64,000 bases of DNA from Puffinus mauretanicus (taxonomy: Eukaryota > Chordata > Aves > Procellariiformes > Procellariidae). The notes beneath the pieces are model-generated. The model searched no databases. It saw only the letters and a list, made by a program, of their open reading frames with translations, and was not told the origin of the DNA. Numbering within the stretch: position 1 is the first letter of the stretch; each line of letters begins with the position of its first letter. The DNA lies in NCBI GenBank assembly GCA_023333565.1, contig JAJKFH010004063.1, positions 1 to 64,000 of the forward strand. Reading direction: 5' to 3'. Below, in pieces: positions 1 through 11,579 of the stretch. The position numbers were made by a program, and so were the translations under genes.

Positions 1-51
1 TTCGGGCGGAAGCGGCGGAGCCGCGTCACCGAGCAGGACAAGGCGGTGCTG
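1..51 (+). CDS. CHMP6: CHMP6 coding exon 1 (partial)
   Basis: Encodes FGRKRRSRVTEQDKAVL, residues 5-21 of the expected protein, in frame 1 from the first base. The donor is ctg|gtgagc at 52, phase 0. The start codon and the myristoylation glycine precede the window. Confidence 0.93.
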
Positions 52-3000
52 GTGAGCGCGGCGGCGGGGCCGGCCCGGCGGGGCGGCCTGGCCTGGCCTG
101 GGGGAGCCCGCGCCCCGGTGCAGGCCGGGCCGGGGCCGCGGGGGAGACCGGGCCCAGCTGCGAGTGGCAGAGCCCCGGCCCCCCCGGCCCCGGGGCGCGC
201 TGCCCGCTGGCGGGGGCGGAAGCGGGTGGGCGTGTGCCGGGTCCCCGCGCTGCGGATGGAGCGGGCGAGGCCGGGGGGGACCGTGTGGTCGGCGGCTGCT
301 GGTGTAGCCCCGGTGTCCGTGCTGGGGCGGGGGGGGCCGGGCCTGTGAGAGCGGGCGGGGGTTGTGCGGGCCCTGCGGGGGGTGCCGCCACCGGCAGCGC
401 TCGGTCTGTGACGGGGTCGGTCTGTCCCTCTGTCCGTCTCTTTCTTAGCAACTGAAGCAGCAGCGAGACAAGCTGAGGCAGTACCAGCGGCGGATCAGCC
501 TGAACCTGGAGAGGGAGCGCGCCTTGGCCAGGCAGCTGCTGAAGGAGGGCAGGAGAGAGTGCGTGAGCTGGGGCCGGGGGCAGGCCGGGCAGGCAGCCTC
601 AGCGCCACGGGGAGGGCCCTTTTCCGGGAAGGGGAACGTTACTGAATCGTAGGTGTTGATGAGCTTGCAAGTATTGCGGAGATACTTACAGATCACCCTT
701 CCAGAAAGGAAGTTTAGCTTAAAGTTTTATACCTACAGCCACGAGAGACTGCCTGTGATCCGCGGCTGGTGTTAAACCAGGTCTTCAAAAAGTGGTTCCC
801 TTTCTTGACCGCAGTGTCAGTGGCGTGTACGTATGGATGGATGCCGTGTCGGGGCCGTCTCTTACGTCTTGTTTTGAGTGTGAATCGTAAGCCTTTTGTG
901 CAAGGACTTTGTTTTGTGTTGCTACAGCACAACTGGCCCAGTGAAGTCCTAATCCACAACAAATATACCTAAATTTTCAGGCACCAGACAGCAAATTTAT
1001 GATTAATTTGCTCATCCGTATTCTTCACAGGAGCAGTTCAGAGTTGTCATTTAATGTGCATGGTTTTTTCCTCTTTTGGAAAAAGCACAAAGCAAATATG
1101 GCTTTGATGTGATTCTTTTAGGCTTATTTGCTTTCATCTGTGCTGAGTTTTCCTCCTTCTGTTTTCCTTCAGAAAAGCCATGCTCTTGCTAAAGAAGAAG
1201 CGTTACCAAGAGCAACTTCTAGACAAAACAGAAAACCAAATCAGCAACTTGGAGCGGATGGTAAGCGAGAATCAGTTGCTGTACGCTGCGAGTGGCCCGC
1301 TGTGCGTTTGGTATAAGTCTTTTTTTTGGTATAAGTCTTTTCTGTTCCTTTTGATTGTGTGGAATTGTATTTTAACTGTCAAGTCCTAATGGGGGTTTAG
1401 TCCTCTGTCGGAAGGGCAGACGTCTCTGAAATAAGCTGCGACTCTTCCCTGAAGAACCAAGCAGTATGTTTTGAGTCTGTAGTGCAGGTTACATATCAAA
1501 TACCTGTTTTGTACATTAGTAAATCTTCAGTCACAGTGTGGACAGCTGCAGTAGGAACTTCCTCGGGCGTGCCTCGGTACCTTGATTTTAGAAATGAATG
1601 TGTTTGTTCTGGAGTGGCCGTGGAAACTATGGCCTCAGCTTAGACTGTCAGTGGGAAAATCAGTTAAAGGGCGTTGGATATGCTGTTGCAGCTGCCTGTG
1701 TTAGAGCTTTTTGTGAGCATGTTTCTTGTTACTCGTATGCTTTAAGCCGCTGCTCACTGGAGAAAGGGCTCTTGACTGATTTTTCCTTGCAGTTTCTGTG
1801 GGGATCTTGGCAGCCTGTATCTGGCTAACGATGGGAATGTGACAGCCTGTGATGCTTCCCCCTCTTCTTCCTGTTTCAGGTCCAGGATATTGAATTCACC
1901 CAGATTGAAATGAAGGTCATTGAGGGCCTGAAAATAGGCAATGAATGTCTGAACAAAATGCACCAGGTATGTGTGGCCACATCAGCTGAGCACGCTCTTG
2001 CCTTGGACTGCGCAGAGTCCTGGGTGTTTGTAGCTGCCTCCCCGCAGGCCTCACTCAGGCACGGATTTTTGGCTCTTTTATTCAGGTTATGTCAATAGAA
2101 GAAGTAGAAAGAATAATAGGTGAAACCCAAGATGCTGTGGAGTACCAGAGGGTATGTACTGCGTGCGTGAGTAGTTGTGAGCAGAGACGCCTGCCATACA
2201 GAGTTTCTCTGATGTGCACTATGTTCCCTCCTTGTTTTAGAGGCAGTCGCATTGGGAATTCAATCTCGGTTGCTAGTTTTCCACGTACCCCTTCATGCCG
2301 TGTTTACATTGCTCTCCCGTGTGCGTGCACCATGCTACAGGCCATAGAGCTGCTTCTGCTACGCTGTCGTTGACTGGAATATATCTTTTCTCTGTTTCAT
2401 AGCAAATAGACGAGATACTGGCTGGCAGCCTGACTGAGGAAGATGAAGATGCCATTTTAGAAGAATTAAACACTATTACTCAGGTAGGACTAACCTGATG
2501 TTCTTGTAATTACTTTTAATCCACATTTTCAGAAGGCTGTTTGTAATAGGGGAGAAAGTATCTTCTTCCTCACAGTCAGTAGCGTATCTTACTCTGCCAG
2601 AGATCTCAATCTTACCTGTTTGTGCCCCATTCCTGTGTCATCAAAGGTCAAGCTAATCACTCCACACCCAGGGGTCACTTAGAAATGGGATGCTTTTAAG
2701 GGTTGTACTTTATTTGCTGTCTGTTACAGTCAGATGATCTCTGTTCTTACTGGATATCTATTCCACTTCACCAGATGAAGATCCTGAAAGTCCTGGATCA
2801 CGCTCAGATAACAGAAGTCAGTCTCTGTTATCATCCCCACCCATCTCTGTGGTGCCTGTGGCTCTTCCAAACACTGGCTTGGCTTGGCTGCGCTGTAGGA
2901 AATGTCCAGCCAGTGGAGATGGAGGTGGAGCGGCTCTGCAACTAGCATTGATTTGAGGAGATTCATAGCTATACAGGGTCCTATTAAGTCTCATTTAATA

Positions 3001-4725
3001 ATTAAAAAAACCCCTTGTTTTCATTTACGGGGCAGTACTGAAGCCCGTAACCCTTCCTGCGCTTCTGGGGGCAGATGTCTGTATGTGGAATCTCTTATTA
3101 TTACTCTGTTCATAGTCTGTCTTTGCACAAAACCGTGGTGCAAGGGTCTGTGACCGGCGCCTGGTACCGGGGGTATGTTCATGTATTGTCTCTAATGTTC
3201 TTGCAGGAACAGATGGAGCTTCCAGAAGTTCCTTCTGAGCCGCTCCCAGAAAAGATCCCAGGTACGCTTCCTTCATATGCTCTGCAGCTTTGGCTTCTCA
3301 TAGCAATAGTCTGAGACCCTCTCCTATTGTAAGTATTGGCCTAGCAAATGTGGAGGAATACAAACTTTCTGGTTAAAAGTCCTGTTGATCTGGGCTATGC
3401 AAGCTTCCCTCACGTGGCTCTGACAAATCCAGCTGACCCTTTACTGCAAGAGGACCCAAGGCTCTAGGCTCTTTGTTCAGTCGGCATCTGGTCATTCCCC
3501 TTGAAGAGTTCCTTTTTGTTACATCTGCTGTTCTTAAGTCACGCTTTGTACCTGCGGTGAGACTACAGCTGCCTTGAACCACCCAGCGTACGTTCCATTG
3601 CGAAGCTGCACGAGGAAGTCCTTCCTTGGCTCTCTGCTTGACCCAGGCAAGGCTTTCTCGCCTGACACTCGAACTGGCCCCCGGCTTGTCATCGCAAGCT
3701 GCTGCTACGCAGGAACAATTTTTGTGACCACAGATACTGGCATTCACGCTGCACAAACCTGGATTTCAGCAAGGTTCGTGACGACTCGTCGCTCTTGTGA
3801 CCTTGCTTCAGGTAACAACAGTAACTTTGAACCAGCTGGATGGATCGCTGGTGTCCCACAATTCCAGGACTGTCGGGCGCGAGCTGTGCACAACTGATGC
3901 TACACGCGTGTTTGCTCCTGAGGGATCCAAAACCGCAGCGGCAGGCTTTGTGACCAAGCGGTGCTGTTGGCCCGTTGCCGTGAGGAAGGAGGCTTCACGG
4001 GCGTTACCCGATGTCTGCCCGTGCAGGCAAACAGTGGGGTGGAGCCGGACTCAGCTGGGTGCCAGAAGGCAAACTGGTAAAGAGTCTGTCTCCTGGGACA
4101 GCGGAACGCGGAAGCTGGACGTCCCTGCTTGTCAAAACCAGGAGCTGTAAGAAGCCATTTCCTCTGTGTGGAATCTGCCCAGGAGAAATCTGGGATGTGG
4201 GATACGGGGCTGGTTTCATTTTAGTGCTTGTTTACTAGTAAACGTGGATCGGATGTCATCTCTGTACGCTGGCAGCAGGGTGGCCAAACAAAACACGAGC
4301 TGCCCTTGCTGCCTGCAGCCTCCTTTAGACTCACGTTGTCAGATCGAAGGGGTGAGGGGAAAAGCTCATCTGCCCACTGCCCTCCGAGAAAGCGCTTGCT
4401 GCCCTAGGTCTGTGTCGCTGGGCTGGTGGCTTACTAAGGTTGTGTCGGGTACGTTCTGAAACTGTTTTAATTCTTCAAGTAAGTGCTGTGAAAAAGAGGG
4501 GCATACTGGATATGTGGAACTATTTATAACAAACTTTTTATTCGTTCAGGTGCTGTGCAAGCATTTGTTGCTCTACGGAGGAGTGGATTATGAGTCCTAG
4601 TTCTTCCGCAGGAGATGACTGGAGATTATTTGCCTTCTCTGTTTCTGTAACAAGTTTCTTTTTCTTCCACAGAAGCGTCACCCGTCAAGAACAGGCCAAA
4701 ACCAGAACTGGTGGCAGCATCTTAA
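1..4725 (+). CDS. CHMP6: CHMP6, ESCRT-III subunit (Vps20 family), 5' truncated at window edge
   Basis: Joined coding exons 1-51, 449-558, 1173-1260, 1880-1966, 2086-2151, 2403-2483, 3207-3261 and 4673-4725 give 196 codons plus TAA in one unbroken frame, all introns GT-AG. The product matches vertebrate CHMP6 throughout. With the four missing N-terminal codons it would be 200 residues, against 201 in human. Known role: CHMP6 is the N-myristoylated ESCRT-III subunit recruited by ESCRT-II (VPS25) on endosomes; it nucleates CHMP4 polymers for multivesicular-body sorting and also acts in abscission. Visible: a basic, charged N-terminal helical core (FGRKRRSRVTEQDKAVL, then KKKRYQEQLLDKTENQ), an acidic C-terminal part (TEEDEDAILEEL), and the proline-rich MIM2 element MELPEVPSEPLP that binds VPS4 MIT domains. 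The initiator Met and Gly2 lie upstream of base 1. Identification is very sure; expression and UTR limits are inferred. Confidence 0.96.
449..558 (+). CDS. CHMP6: CHMP6 coding exon 2
   Basis: The acceptor is tttcttag|caactg. It encodes residues 22-57 (QLKQQRDKLRQYQ onward to LLKEGRR) plus two bases of codon 58. The donor must be GTGCGT at 559: the better-looking GTGAGC four bases later breaks the frame into exon 3. The segment is the basic first helix of the ESCRT-III core. Confidence 0.92.
559..1172 (+). other. CHMP6: CHMP6 intron 2
   Basis: 614-bp phase-2 intron with a non-optimal GTGCGT donor. The first 90 bases still belong to the GC-rich block and the rest is AT-rich. I see nothing else in it. 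Confidence 0.85.
1173..1260 (+). CDS. CHMP6: CHMP6 coding exon 3
   Basis: The acceptor is ttccttcag|aaaagcc and the donor atg|gtaagc. It encodes residues 58-87, E-K-A-M then LLLKKKRYQEQLLDKTENQ and ISNLERM. This is part of the long charged helical hairpin. Confidence 0.95.
1261..1879 (+). other. CHMP6: CHMP6 intron 3
   Basis: 619-bp phase-0 intron. It contains a tandem duplication of a 17-bp sequence at 1307-1323 and 1325-1341 (tttggtataagtctttt), otherwise nothing notable. Confidence 0.85.
1880..1966 (+). CDS. CHMP6: CHMP6 coding exon 4
   Basis: The acceptor is ctgtttcag|gtc and the donor cag|gtatgt. It encodes 29 residues (88-116), VQDIEFTQIEMKVIEGL then KIGNECLNKMHQ, nearly identical to mammalian CHMP6. 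Confidence 0.96.
2086..2151 (+). CDS. CHMP6: CHMP6 coding exon 5
   Basis: The acceptor is tttattcag|gttatg and the donor agg|gtatgt. It encodes residues 117-138, VMSIEEVERIIGETQDAV then EYQR. Phase 0 at both ends. Confidence 0.96.
2403..2483 (+). CDS. CHMP6: CHMP6 coding exon 6
   Basis: The acceptor is gtttcatag|caaata and the donor cag|gtagga. It encodes residues 139-165, QIDEILAGSLTEEDEDAI then LEELNTITQ, the acidic C-terminal helix characteristic of ESCRT-III subunits. Confidence 0.96.
2484..3206 (+). other. CHMP6: CHMP6 intron 6
   Basis: 723-bp phase-0 intron between exons 6 and 7. No conserved protein segment or repeat was recognised. Confidence 0.85.
3207..3261 (+). CDS. CHMP6: CHMP6 coding exon 7 (MIM2 element)
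   Basis: The acceptor is ttcttgcag|gaacag and the donor ccag|gtacgc (phase 1). It encodes residues 166-183, EQMELPEVPSEPLPEKIP. In the family this proline-rich stretch is the type 2 MIT-interacting motif that binds VPS4. It is essentially unchanged from mammals. Confidence 0.96.
3262..4672 (+). other. CHMP6: CHMP6 intron 7
   Basis: 1.41-kb phase-1 intron, the longest in the gene. It contains only unconvincing ORFs and no recognisable repeat. Confidence 0.85.
4673..4725 (+). CDS. CHMP6: CHMP6 coding exon 8 (C-terminus and stop)
   Basis: The acceptor is cttccacag|aagcg. Spliced to exon 7 it encodes EASPVKNRPKPELVAAS and a TAA at 4723-4725. The ELVAAS tail is the usual CHMP6 C-terminus. Confidence 0.95.
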
Positions 4726-4951
4726 CTCCCACTTCTGGGGATTCCCCCACATAACTTTCACCCAGGACAGTTTGCCATCCCAGCGTGTGCTGGGAACAAG
4801 CAATGCCTTGGCAGCATCCCAGCTGTGCTGGGCGGATTGAGGAGCAGGATTCCCTGTGCAGCTGATTATCGCTCTTGTATCAAGATTATTTTCTAGTGCT
4901 TTCTTTTTTTGTAACTTAAATTCTAAACTCACTCAGCTGCGCTGTCTCGGG

Positions 4952-4957
4952 ATTAAA
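4952..4957 (+). terminator. CHMP6: Candidate proximal poly(A) signal ATTAAA for CHMP6
   Basis: ATTAAA lies 227 bases past the stop codon in a locally AT-rich stretch, with T-rich sequence about 30-60 bases further on. It is the second most common vertebrate signal. Use is inferred only. Confidence 0.4.
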
Positions 4958-7345
4958 CAACAACTCTAAAACTTCCGAAGCCAAATGCTTTCTTTAGGTT
5001 TGATTTCAGTGGTAAATCTGCCTTTGCTCTGACTGAATCCCCAGGCAGTCCCACCCTCGGAGCCATCGTGTGTTTGAATCGGCTGTCCTGGGCGAGAATG
5101 AGCCGCTGCCCTCGGGAGCCCTCCAGACCACGCTGGTGTCTGCACTCCTCCTGGTCCCTTTGCTTTTCCTCTTCTGGTTCTGGTTGTGGAGGGGCTGCCC
5201 GTGCCTCTTGTCCTCGTGTAAATCAGAGTGGCTGGTGTGCCCGAGGCTGTGGAGGGGCACGGGCAGAGTGCAGGCAGCCTGAAAGAAGGCAGCAAGCCTG
5301 AGCTGGCGCAGGCAGCGACGCTTCGTGCGACAGGTTGAAAACGGTTCTGTAAAACCAGCTTACGCGTGAGGGTGCTTCATTTGGGCAAAGGTCAGAGGGA
5401 TTGCTTGGCTTTGCATTTGCTGGCAGCGGCGCTGACTGGGGGGACCAGCCCGATCTCCCGTGCGAGGTGAAGAGCCGGGCTCTGGCCGGGCCTGAGTCAG
5501 AGGCCGTCAGTAACGATTCCCATCCAGATCCCGCTCTGCCTGCCTGCCGCTGGTAACCCGTGGTGCTGAGTGAGACCTGGGCTGACAGAAACCTGATGAG
5601 CCTCAAAATTACAGCAAGGCGTCTTCTGCCTGTGTTACGAGCCAGGAGTCGCCCCTTGTTGGCTCTGCACCATCGTCAGAGTTCACCTTTGCAACGTTCA
5701 GAGGGGCTGAGACTGATTCTGCTTCCAGTTGTCAGCTCGTGTCGGATATTTCCTCGTAGGGTCGGAGACAGGCCGGGGTAAACGTGAGGCTCGTTCTGTA
5801 CCAGACATGAGGCATGAAGCTGCTTAAATCAACGCTCCAAAGACTCCGCTCAATAAGTAGAGGGAGACCAGTTCCTTCTGAGCCCGCAGTGTGGAGGACA
5901 GTCTGGTGCTTAGCGTGCTGTAGCAGGGCGCTCGGGTCGGCAGGATGATGAAGCGTTTGGAAAGCTGCCTGGCCAGCCAGGTGGTGGGCAGATTTAGCTG
6001 TTCTTGGAAGCAAGCTTACTTGCCAGCTTGCAGATGCTCTTCAGGACACTGCAGATCTTTATTTATTATGTTCTTGAAGCCACAACCTTTAATCCCTGTT
6101 TCTGTGACAGCAGAAGAAGGACCAGAGGGTCCTTGGAGACTTTTAGTGACTGCCTTTGGGGTTATGTGATCTGGTGCTAGACAATAATCAGTAATCCCAG
6201 AGACTGTGCTGCTCTCCATGTGGTGGTGGGCCAGCAGCAACTCTTTGAGTCATGCTTTCCGTGTCATCTCCGCTTGTTACGTTCCAGAGACTGGCCAGGG
6301 GCATCCTCATCCTCCCGCGAGGAGCAGGGCCTGGGCCCGAGCCCTCCAGGCGCTTTGGAGCTGCCTTGTTTTCGATTCCACTGCGCTCTCTCTTAATTAA
6401 CGTTTCACAACAAAGCCGTGGTCCCACAAGCCCTGGGCCCCTGTTTGCTAAGCAGTGCAACTTTAGCAAACAAAGAACTTTCTCTGAAATTGCTGGAGCG
6501 GGTTTAAACTGATCCTTGTGCCTCTGCTGAATGCGCCCGTGACCCTGGCCGGTGTTCGGAACAGCCAAACCCTCCACCAAAACGGGCCAGGGCTGCGTCC
6601 TGCTCTGCGCTCCTGTGATTCTCTTTCTCTCCAGGCCAGGCTGTTGCTCTGCTCCGAGTTGCCATCCTGGCTGTCCTGCAACGCGCGCTCGTTCCACCAG
6701 AGAGAGCCTTGTCTTCGTCAGCGCGGTGGTGTCTGCAGCCTTTTCCTCAAGGCTCCTTCAGTCCGTCGCTAGCCCCTTGTCGAGTTGTTTCGTTCCACCC
6801 TATTTAATTCGTAATCCATAGGAGTGAATGCTGGGCTCTCCCAATAAGGTCTGGAAGGGACCTTTCCCGGGAGCAGAGCTTTTGCTGCTAGCACTTTGTG
6901 TAAACCCTGTTAAATAGGGTTGGCACGCATCACCGCGGCCCAGGAGGGAGAGAGCACCGCGGTGCGTATGCTCCGGTTTTCTTTCTCGTGAACATCCTGG
7001 CAGCGAGAGACACGAGCCCACCGTCCCCGGGGAGGCTGCGGCGAGGCTGTGCCGGTCCCGCTGACTGCCGGCCGGGGAGCGGAACGCCCGGTGCTGTCTG
7101 CGCTCTCGCTCGGTGCTTTCCTTGGGGGAAGCGGCTCCAGAGAGGGATGGGTCAGTGCCGAAGGGGTTAATGCGGCTCCTTGCATTTGTTAATACAGTAA
7201 AGAGGCCATTTACTGAACTAACAGGAAAGTTGGGAGCAGATTGCCAACAGCTTCCTCTTCTACTCCCCGCGCCAAACAGATTGTACTGTGTCTCCTTGAG
7301 AGGAAGAGCCAGGAGTGGTGTGTGACCTCTGTGGTGTGCTGTAAC

Positions 7346-7351
7346 AATAAA
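7346..7351 (+). terminator. CHMP6: Candidate distal poly(A) signal AATAAA for CHMP6
   Basis: I see no other canonical AATAAA between the CHMP6 stop and here. TGTG-rich sequence precedes it and T/GT-rich sequence (tgttttcacagtaaatg, then ttttggatg) follows within 60 bases, as at real cleavage sites. Confidence 0.5.
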
Positions 7352-9529
7352 CGATTTCTAATGGTTTCACCGATTCCTCTTCTAGCCTCATGTTTTCACA
7401 GTAAATGTTTTGGATGAGCCAGACTTGCCTTCCTCCTCCCTCTCCTTCTTACTCCCTGCTCCTGGGGGAGATTGGGCAGGAAATTTCAGAACAGGCTCTG
7501 TGTGTAATAGGAAAACAATCCTGTTTGCCTGGATGGCCCAGGAAGGCTCGTCTGTATCCGACAGCAGCAGCGCCCTGACAGCCCCGGCACGGGGGGAGAT
7601 GAGCTGGGGGTACTTAAGAGAGCCTATACCTTGTATCGCTGCTGCAGAGGTAGAGCAGCCCCTGCCTGTGCTGCAGTACTGTGCCCGCCGGTCCCTCATC
7701 GCCCGCGGAGCAGGGCAGGGCACGGGCAGATCACCTCGGGGCTCCCTGGAGAAACGGCTTCCAGGGGAGAAGGGCTCTCCGGGAGGCAGGAGTAACGGGC
7801 TGCATCCCGAGGCGGGGTGGGAGGGATGTTTGGAAAGGCAGCCCTCCCGCCCTCGGGTTTGCACTGAAGCTGAACGGGGTTTTTTTTGCAAGAATTGTTC
7901 TGGAATTGTTGACAAACTGAGCAATAAGCAGTCTGCACCTGGACGCTGGACCCCGGGGAGCGCGTGGCTCTGTGCAGACCACAGCAGCGCCGAGCTGTCC
8001 TGCCCTGGCAGGATTTCCCCTCCCTCGGCAGGACTTTCTGCTTCCAGCCCGGTGGGGTTGTCCAGCCGCCCGAGCAGCCAGCGCAGGGCCCCGTGTGTGA
8101 CGGTCACCCGTTTGAAACGGGCGCAGGTCTGGAGGGCACCGTTTGCAGGAGCAGTGCCGTAGTGCAGCACCGCCTTCGCGCTGGGTCCTCGAGAGTGACG
8201 CCGCGGGGGCAGGACAACGTCTGAGCCCCCGCCTGGTGCTCGACACCAGCTACTCCCTCGTTGGTTTGGATTTATGTCTCTTCTGCTGACGGACGCAGTG
8301 GGACGCCTCTGGGTCTCTCTGCCTGGGCCAGCCGGACCCTCGGCGGTAGCTCAGCCCCGGTCCCGGCCCTGCCGGAGGGGTGCCGGGGCTCCCGTGTCCC
8401 TGGGAAAGCAGCTGCGCCGTGTTTAACAGCGTTTAATTAACACCCCCTCGTACCCGCTCAGCCGTGGCAGTGGGGTGGGGGCTGGCACCCCGCAGTGCGA
8501 GGTGAGCATGGAGCTCTTCCAGCTGTGTTTTAGTTGGCCAGATGTTTAGTTAAATAGAGGAGTGTCCTCCCTCGAAGAAAGTCATTGAGGCAACATTGCT
8601 CGTTGCTAATTAAACCCTGGAGAACACAAGCAACCTCACACTGCTTCCTCTGCTGCCCCATGCAGCGCCCGGAGCCCTCCCCGGTGCCCCCAGCCCTGGC
8701 ACGGCCCCGGCTCCTGGCCAGAGGCACCGGCGAGGTTCGGGCCACCGGACAAATGCCAGGGCAAACCTGCCCGTTGCAGACACAGCACGTGTGAAGGCGA
8801 GAGTGAATTTCAGTCCCTTAACACTCACAGGAGCCGGTGATCTGTCACTCCTCCCGCAGCGGCTGCCGGAGCCTCTCTGGTATTTCCACCGCGGCACTCG
8901 GTGCCCGATCCAGCCAGCGTGGCATTTAACGTGACTGGTGTGGCAATGTGGGATCATCGCCCGGCGCAGCGGCTGGGGGCAGGGAGAAGCTCCGCAGGGA
9001 GACGGCGCTGCCCGATCCCCGCTCCCCTCCGCAGAGCAGGTCCCTGTCCCCGGGGGATGCCCTGGTCCCGCGGGCTCTGCCCGGCTGGGGACCGCTGCCC
9101 GCAGGGACCCTCCTCCTGCCAACGTCCCTGGGGCTAACGCACGAGGCTGGGGGGAGAGGGAGTTACTGCCAGCGTCACGCAAGCGGCATTGCCTTTAAAT
9201 AGACTCTTATTCAATTTTGTCCAGGAGGCAGCGGAGCCGCTGAACATCAGCGCTGTTGGTTCCCTCATTGGGGCTTTGTTTTCTTGTCCTGCAGCCCACC
9301 CCCGCGATGCTCTGGAAGTTGCCTCGAAGTTGGTTTGGGGCAAAGGCCTCCTTGCCGCCCCGACAGCCTGGGAGCTTCTCCCCCCTCTTCATCAAATGGC
9401 AGCAGCCCTTTCACTCGGTGTTTAATTGAATTGTGTAACGCGCCGTGGCAGAGCCGTGGTAGTTTCTATGCCAACACAGCTGGGTGGCGGCGCTGCCTGG
9501 GGAGGCAGAGGGGCTGCCTGCGCCGGGGC

Positions 9530-9708
9530 GACGCGGCTGCACCCCCTGACGCGGCTGCACCCCCCAACACGGCTGCACCCTCCGATATGGCTGCACCCCT
9601 GACAGAGCTGCACCCCCCAACACGGTTGCACCCCCCAACACGGCTGCACCCCCCGACATGGCTGCACCCCCCGACATGGCTGCACCCCCCGACATGGCTG
9701 CATGCCCT
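9530..9708. repeat. 18-bp minisatellite, about 10 units
   Basis: Tandem copies of an 18-bp unit of the form gacatggctgcacccccc, with unit variants such as gacgcggctgcacccccc and aacacggctgcacccccc. One unit is 17 bp. The last three units are nearly identical, which suggests recent expansion at that end. Since 18 is divisible by 3, it creates repetitive open frames on both strands. Confidence 0.93.
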
Positions 9709-11579
9709 GCTGCCTCCTGAAACACCCCTGGAAAAAAAACGGTGAGATGAAAATCCCGGTGGCAGCTGGTGCGCAGGCCTTTCCTCTGGGTCCAGTTGCC
9801 GTTTGGCACGAGCGAGCCCAGAGCCGCGGCTGGGGCACTGCGCACGGGGGCACGGTCCCCCAGGATCTGCAGCCGCGCGTGGCAGCCCCGGGGCAGATCT
9901 GCCCCCGCAGCCCCGCTCGGTGACCCCCGCAGCGGCTCCCGGCCCGCTGGGAACACCCTCGGTCCTTCGTCCCCACCCTCCTTGGCAAACACCGAGTCAG
10001 GACCAGGCACCGCGCCGGAGAGGTTTGCAGGGGGGTCTTGCATTCTCCTTCTCCTCCTCTCCATGGCTCTGCACCCCGAGCTGGCCCTGCCGCGCCCGGG
10101 GGATGGGTGCTGGGTGCTGCCCGCGCTGGGGGTAGCGCTGGACGTGTTTTGTTTTGCACTCAAAGCCGTGCAACGCCAAACCCCCCGGGCTGCACGCTCA
10201 GAACCGCAGGGAATCGGCCGCTGGCTCCTTCCTTTTCCCTGTGCACATATTTTAAGTGGCCTGGTGTCACGCTGAGTCACCAGCGGAGAGATGGAAGAGG
10301 CTTTGGCAGAGAACAAGCCTGAGTTTTGATAGTTCAACTGTGGGAAAAAAAAATCAGCGCAATTTCCTAATTAGAGCAGTGATGGGAACAAAGCAGGTTT
10401 GTTAGAGAGCTGCGCGGCTGAGTTCGGGAATGTGACCTTTGCCGGCTCTTGGTGCTAGACGGGAGCTGTCGGTGTACGGTGGTGCTTGGCAGTGGCTGAA
10501 CTGCTTCAGCAGTGACTGCTCTGACATAGGAAAGCCAGAATTTCACCTCCTGGGGGACGCCAGAGCCACTGCCAGAGTGGTGTCTGATGTGAAGGAGCAC
10601 TGGGAAACGGCGGTTGCCCCGGGTCACCCACTTGTGCTATTTCCCCCAAACGTGGGCCGGTTTCCCTGCCCTGCAGTGGAATGTGGCTCCTCAAGTCGGA
10701 GGTGAAGCTGTGGACACGCGCTGGGTGTCTCTGCAGGGCCGGCGCTGCAAGGGGACCGGTGGTCCCCAGCCCTCGGCCACCAGCGGTACCGGCTGCTCTC
10801 GGCACGGGCTGCCAGGCGAGGGAGAGCTGATGCTGGTTGCACCCGGGGCTGGAACGAGACACAGCCCGACAGTGCTCGATTAATTAGCAAGAGGAGGACA
10901 CGAGTGGAGACCAATCCCGGGGCTGTGCCTGTGCCCTGGCACAGGGAGGAGACAATGCTCCCGCGGGAGCCCACCCTGCAGAAAGGCTGGGGGTGCCGTG
11001 CGGGGAGCTGCTGGCCTTGGGACTGGAAGAGCGCGGTGGGAATTCGGCATCGTGTGCTTCAACCCCGAGAAGCAGCGTGTCTGGGAGCTGGTTGGGGCTG
11101 CGACAGCCTGCCTGAGCCCGTCCGACGTGGCCATGGAACGAGCAAACGTCCCCAAGGGTGCTGTGGGGCGGGGGTCTCGGAGCAGCCCAGAGCAGTGTTG
11201 GCCTGATGGAAGGGAAGAGGTGACACTGGGCAGGGAGAGGGCAGGCGATGGCAGCGGGGCCTGATCCTGTCCCTTCGGCCTCCTCGCTGTGTGCCGCCCC
11301 TCTGGTCCTTCTCAGGCAGGCGGGGGCTGGGCAGGGTGGGGAGGCAGCACCCAAAGGTCCCTACAGCACCCGGTGCCCCTGTGCAAGGCGTCGGCCGGTG
11401 GCACTGCCCTGTACGCTTCCCCGAGTTCAGCAACGTGATGCAAAATCCCATCATGCCAATTATGCAAATCACATAAACTATTCCTGTTATTCAGAAGTAT
11501 CCCCAGAGATCTCCTTAGCGATCTGTAATTCAGCATTACTCACTCATGAAAGCGGGAGCTGGGGCAGATGAGGAGCGAG

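Larger units (their letters stand above)
1..620. promoter_or_regulatory. CHMP6: CpG-dense 5' region of CHMP6 (downstream part of a CpG island)
   Basis: Exon 1, intron 1 (52-448) and exon 2 are extremely GC-rich with many CpG dinucleotides. Density drops sharply after about 620, where AT-rich intron sequence begins. This fits the 3' half of a promoter CpG island whose core lies upstream of the window. Confidence 0.6.
4726..7370 (+). other. CHMP6: CHMP6 3'UTR, upper limit
   Basis: The 3'UTR starts after the TAA at 4725. Its end is uncertain: a proximal ATTAAA (4952-4957) would give a UTR of about 250 bases, and a distal AATAAA (7346-7351) one of about 2.6 kb. No recognised coding sequence lies in the interval, and the ORFs here do not resemble any protein I know. 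Confidence 0.45.

Noticed and set aside
563..568. GTGAGC as the donor of CHMP6 exon 2
   Set aside because: It is closer to consensus than GTGCGT at 559 but would put exon 3 out of frame; only 558/1173 restores the conserved protein.
6845..6875. Possible CR1 remnant (ctggaagggacctt)
   Set aside because: The match is about 14 bp, with no CR1 3'-end octamer repeats or further similarity nearby.
9411..10337. 308-codon minus-strand ORF
   Set aside because: About a fifth of it translates the 18-bp minisatellite; the rest has no known domain.
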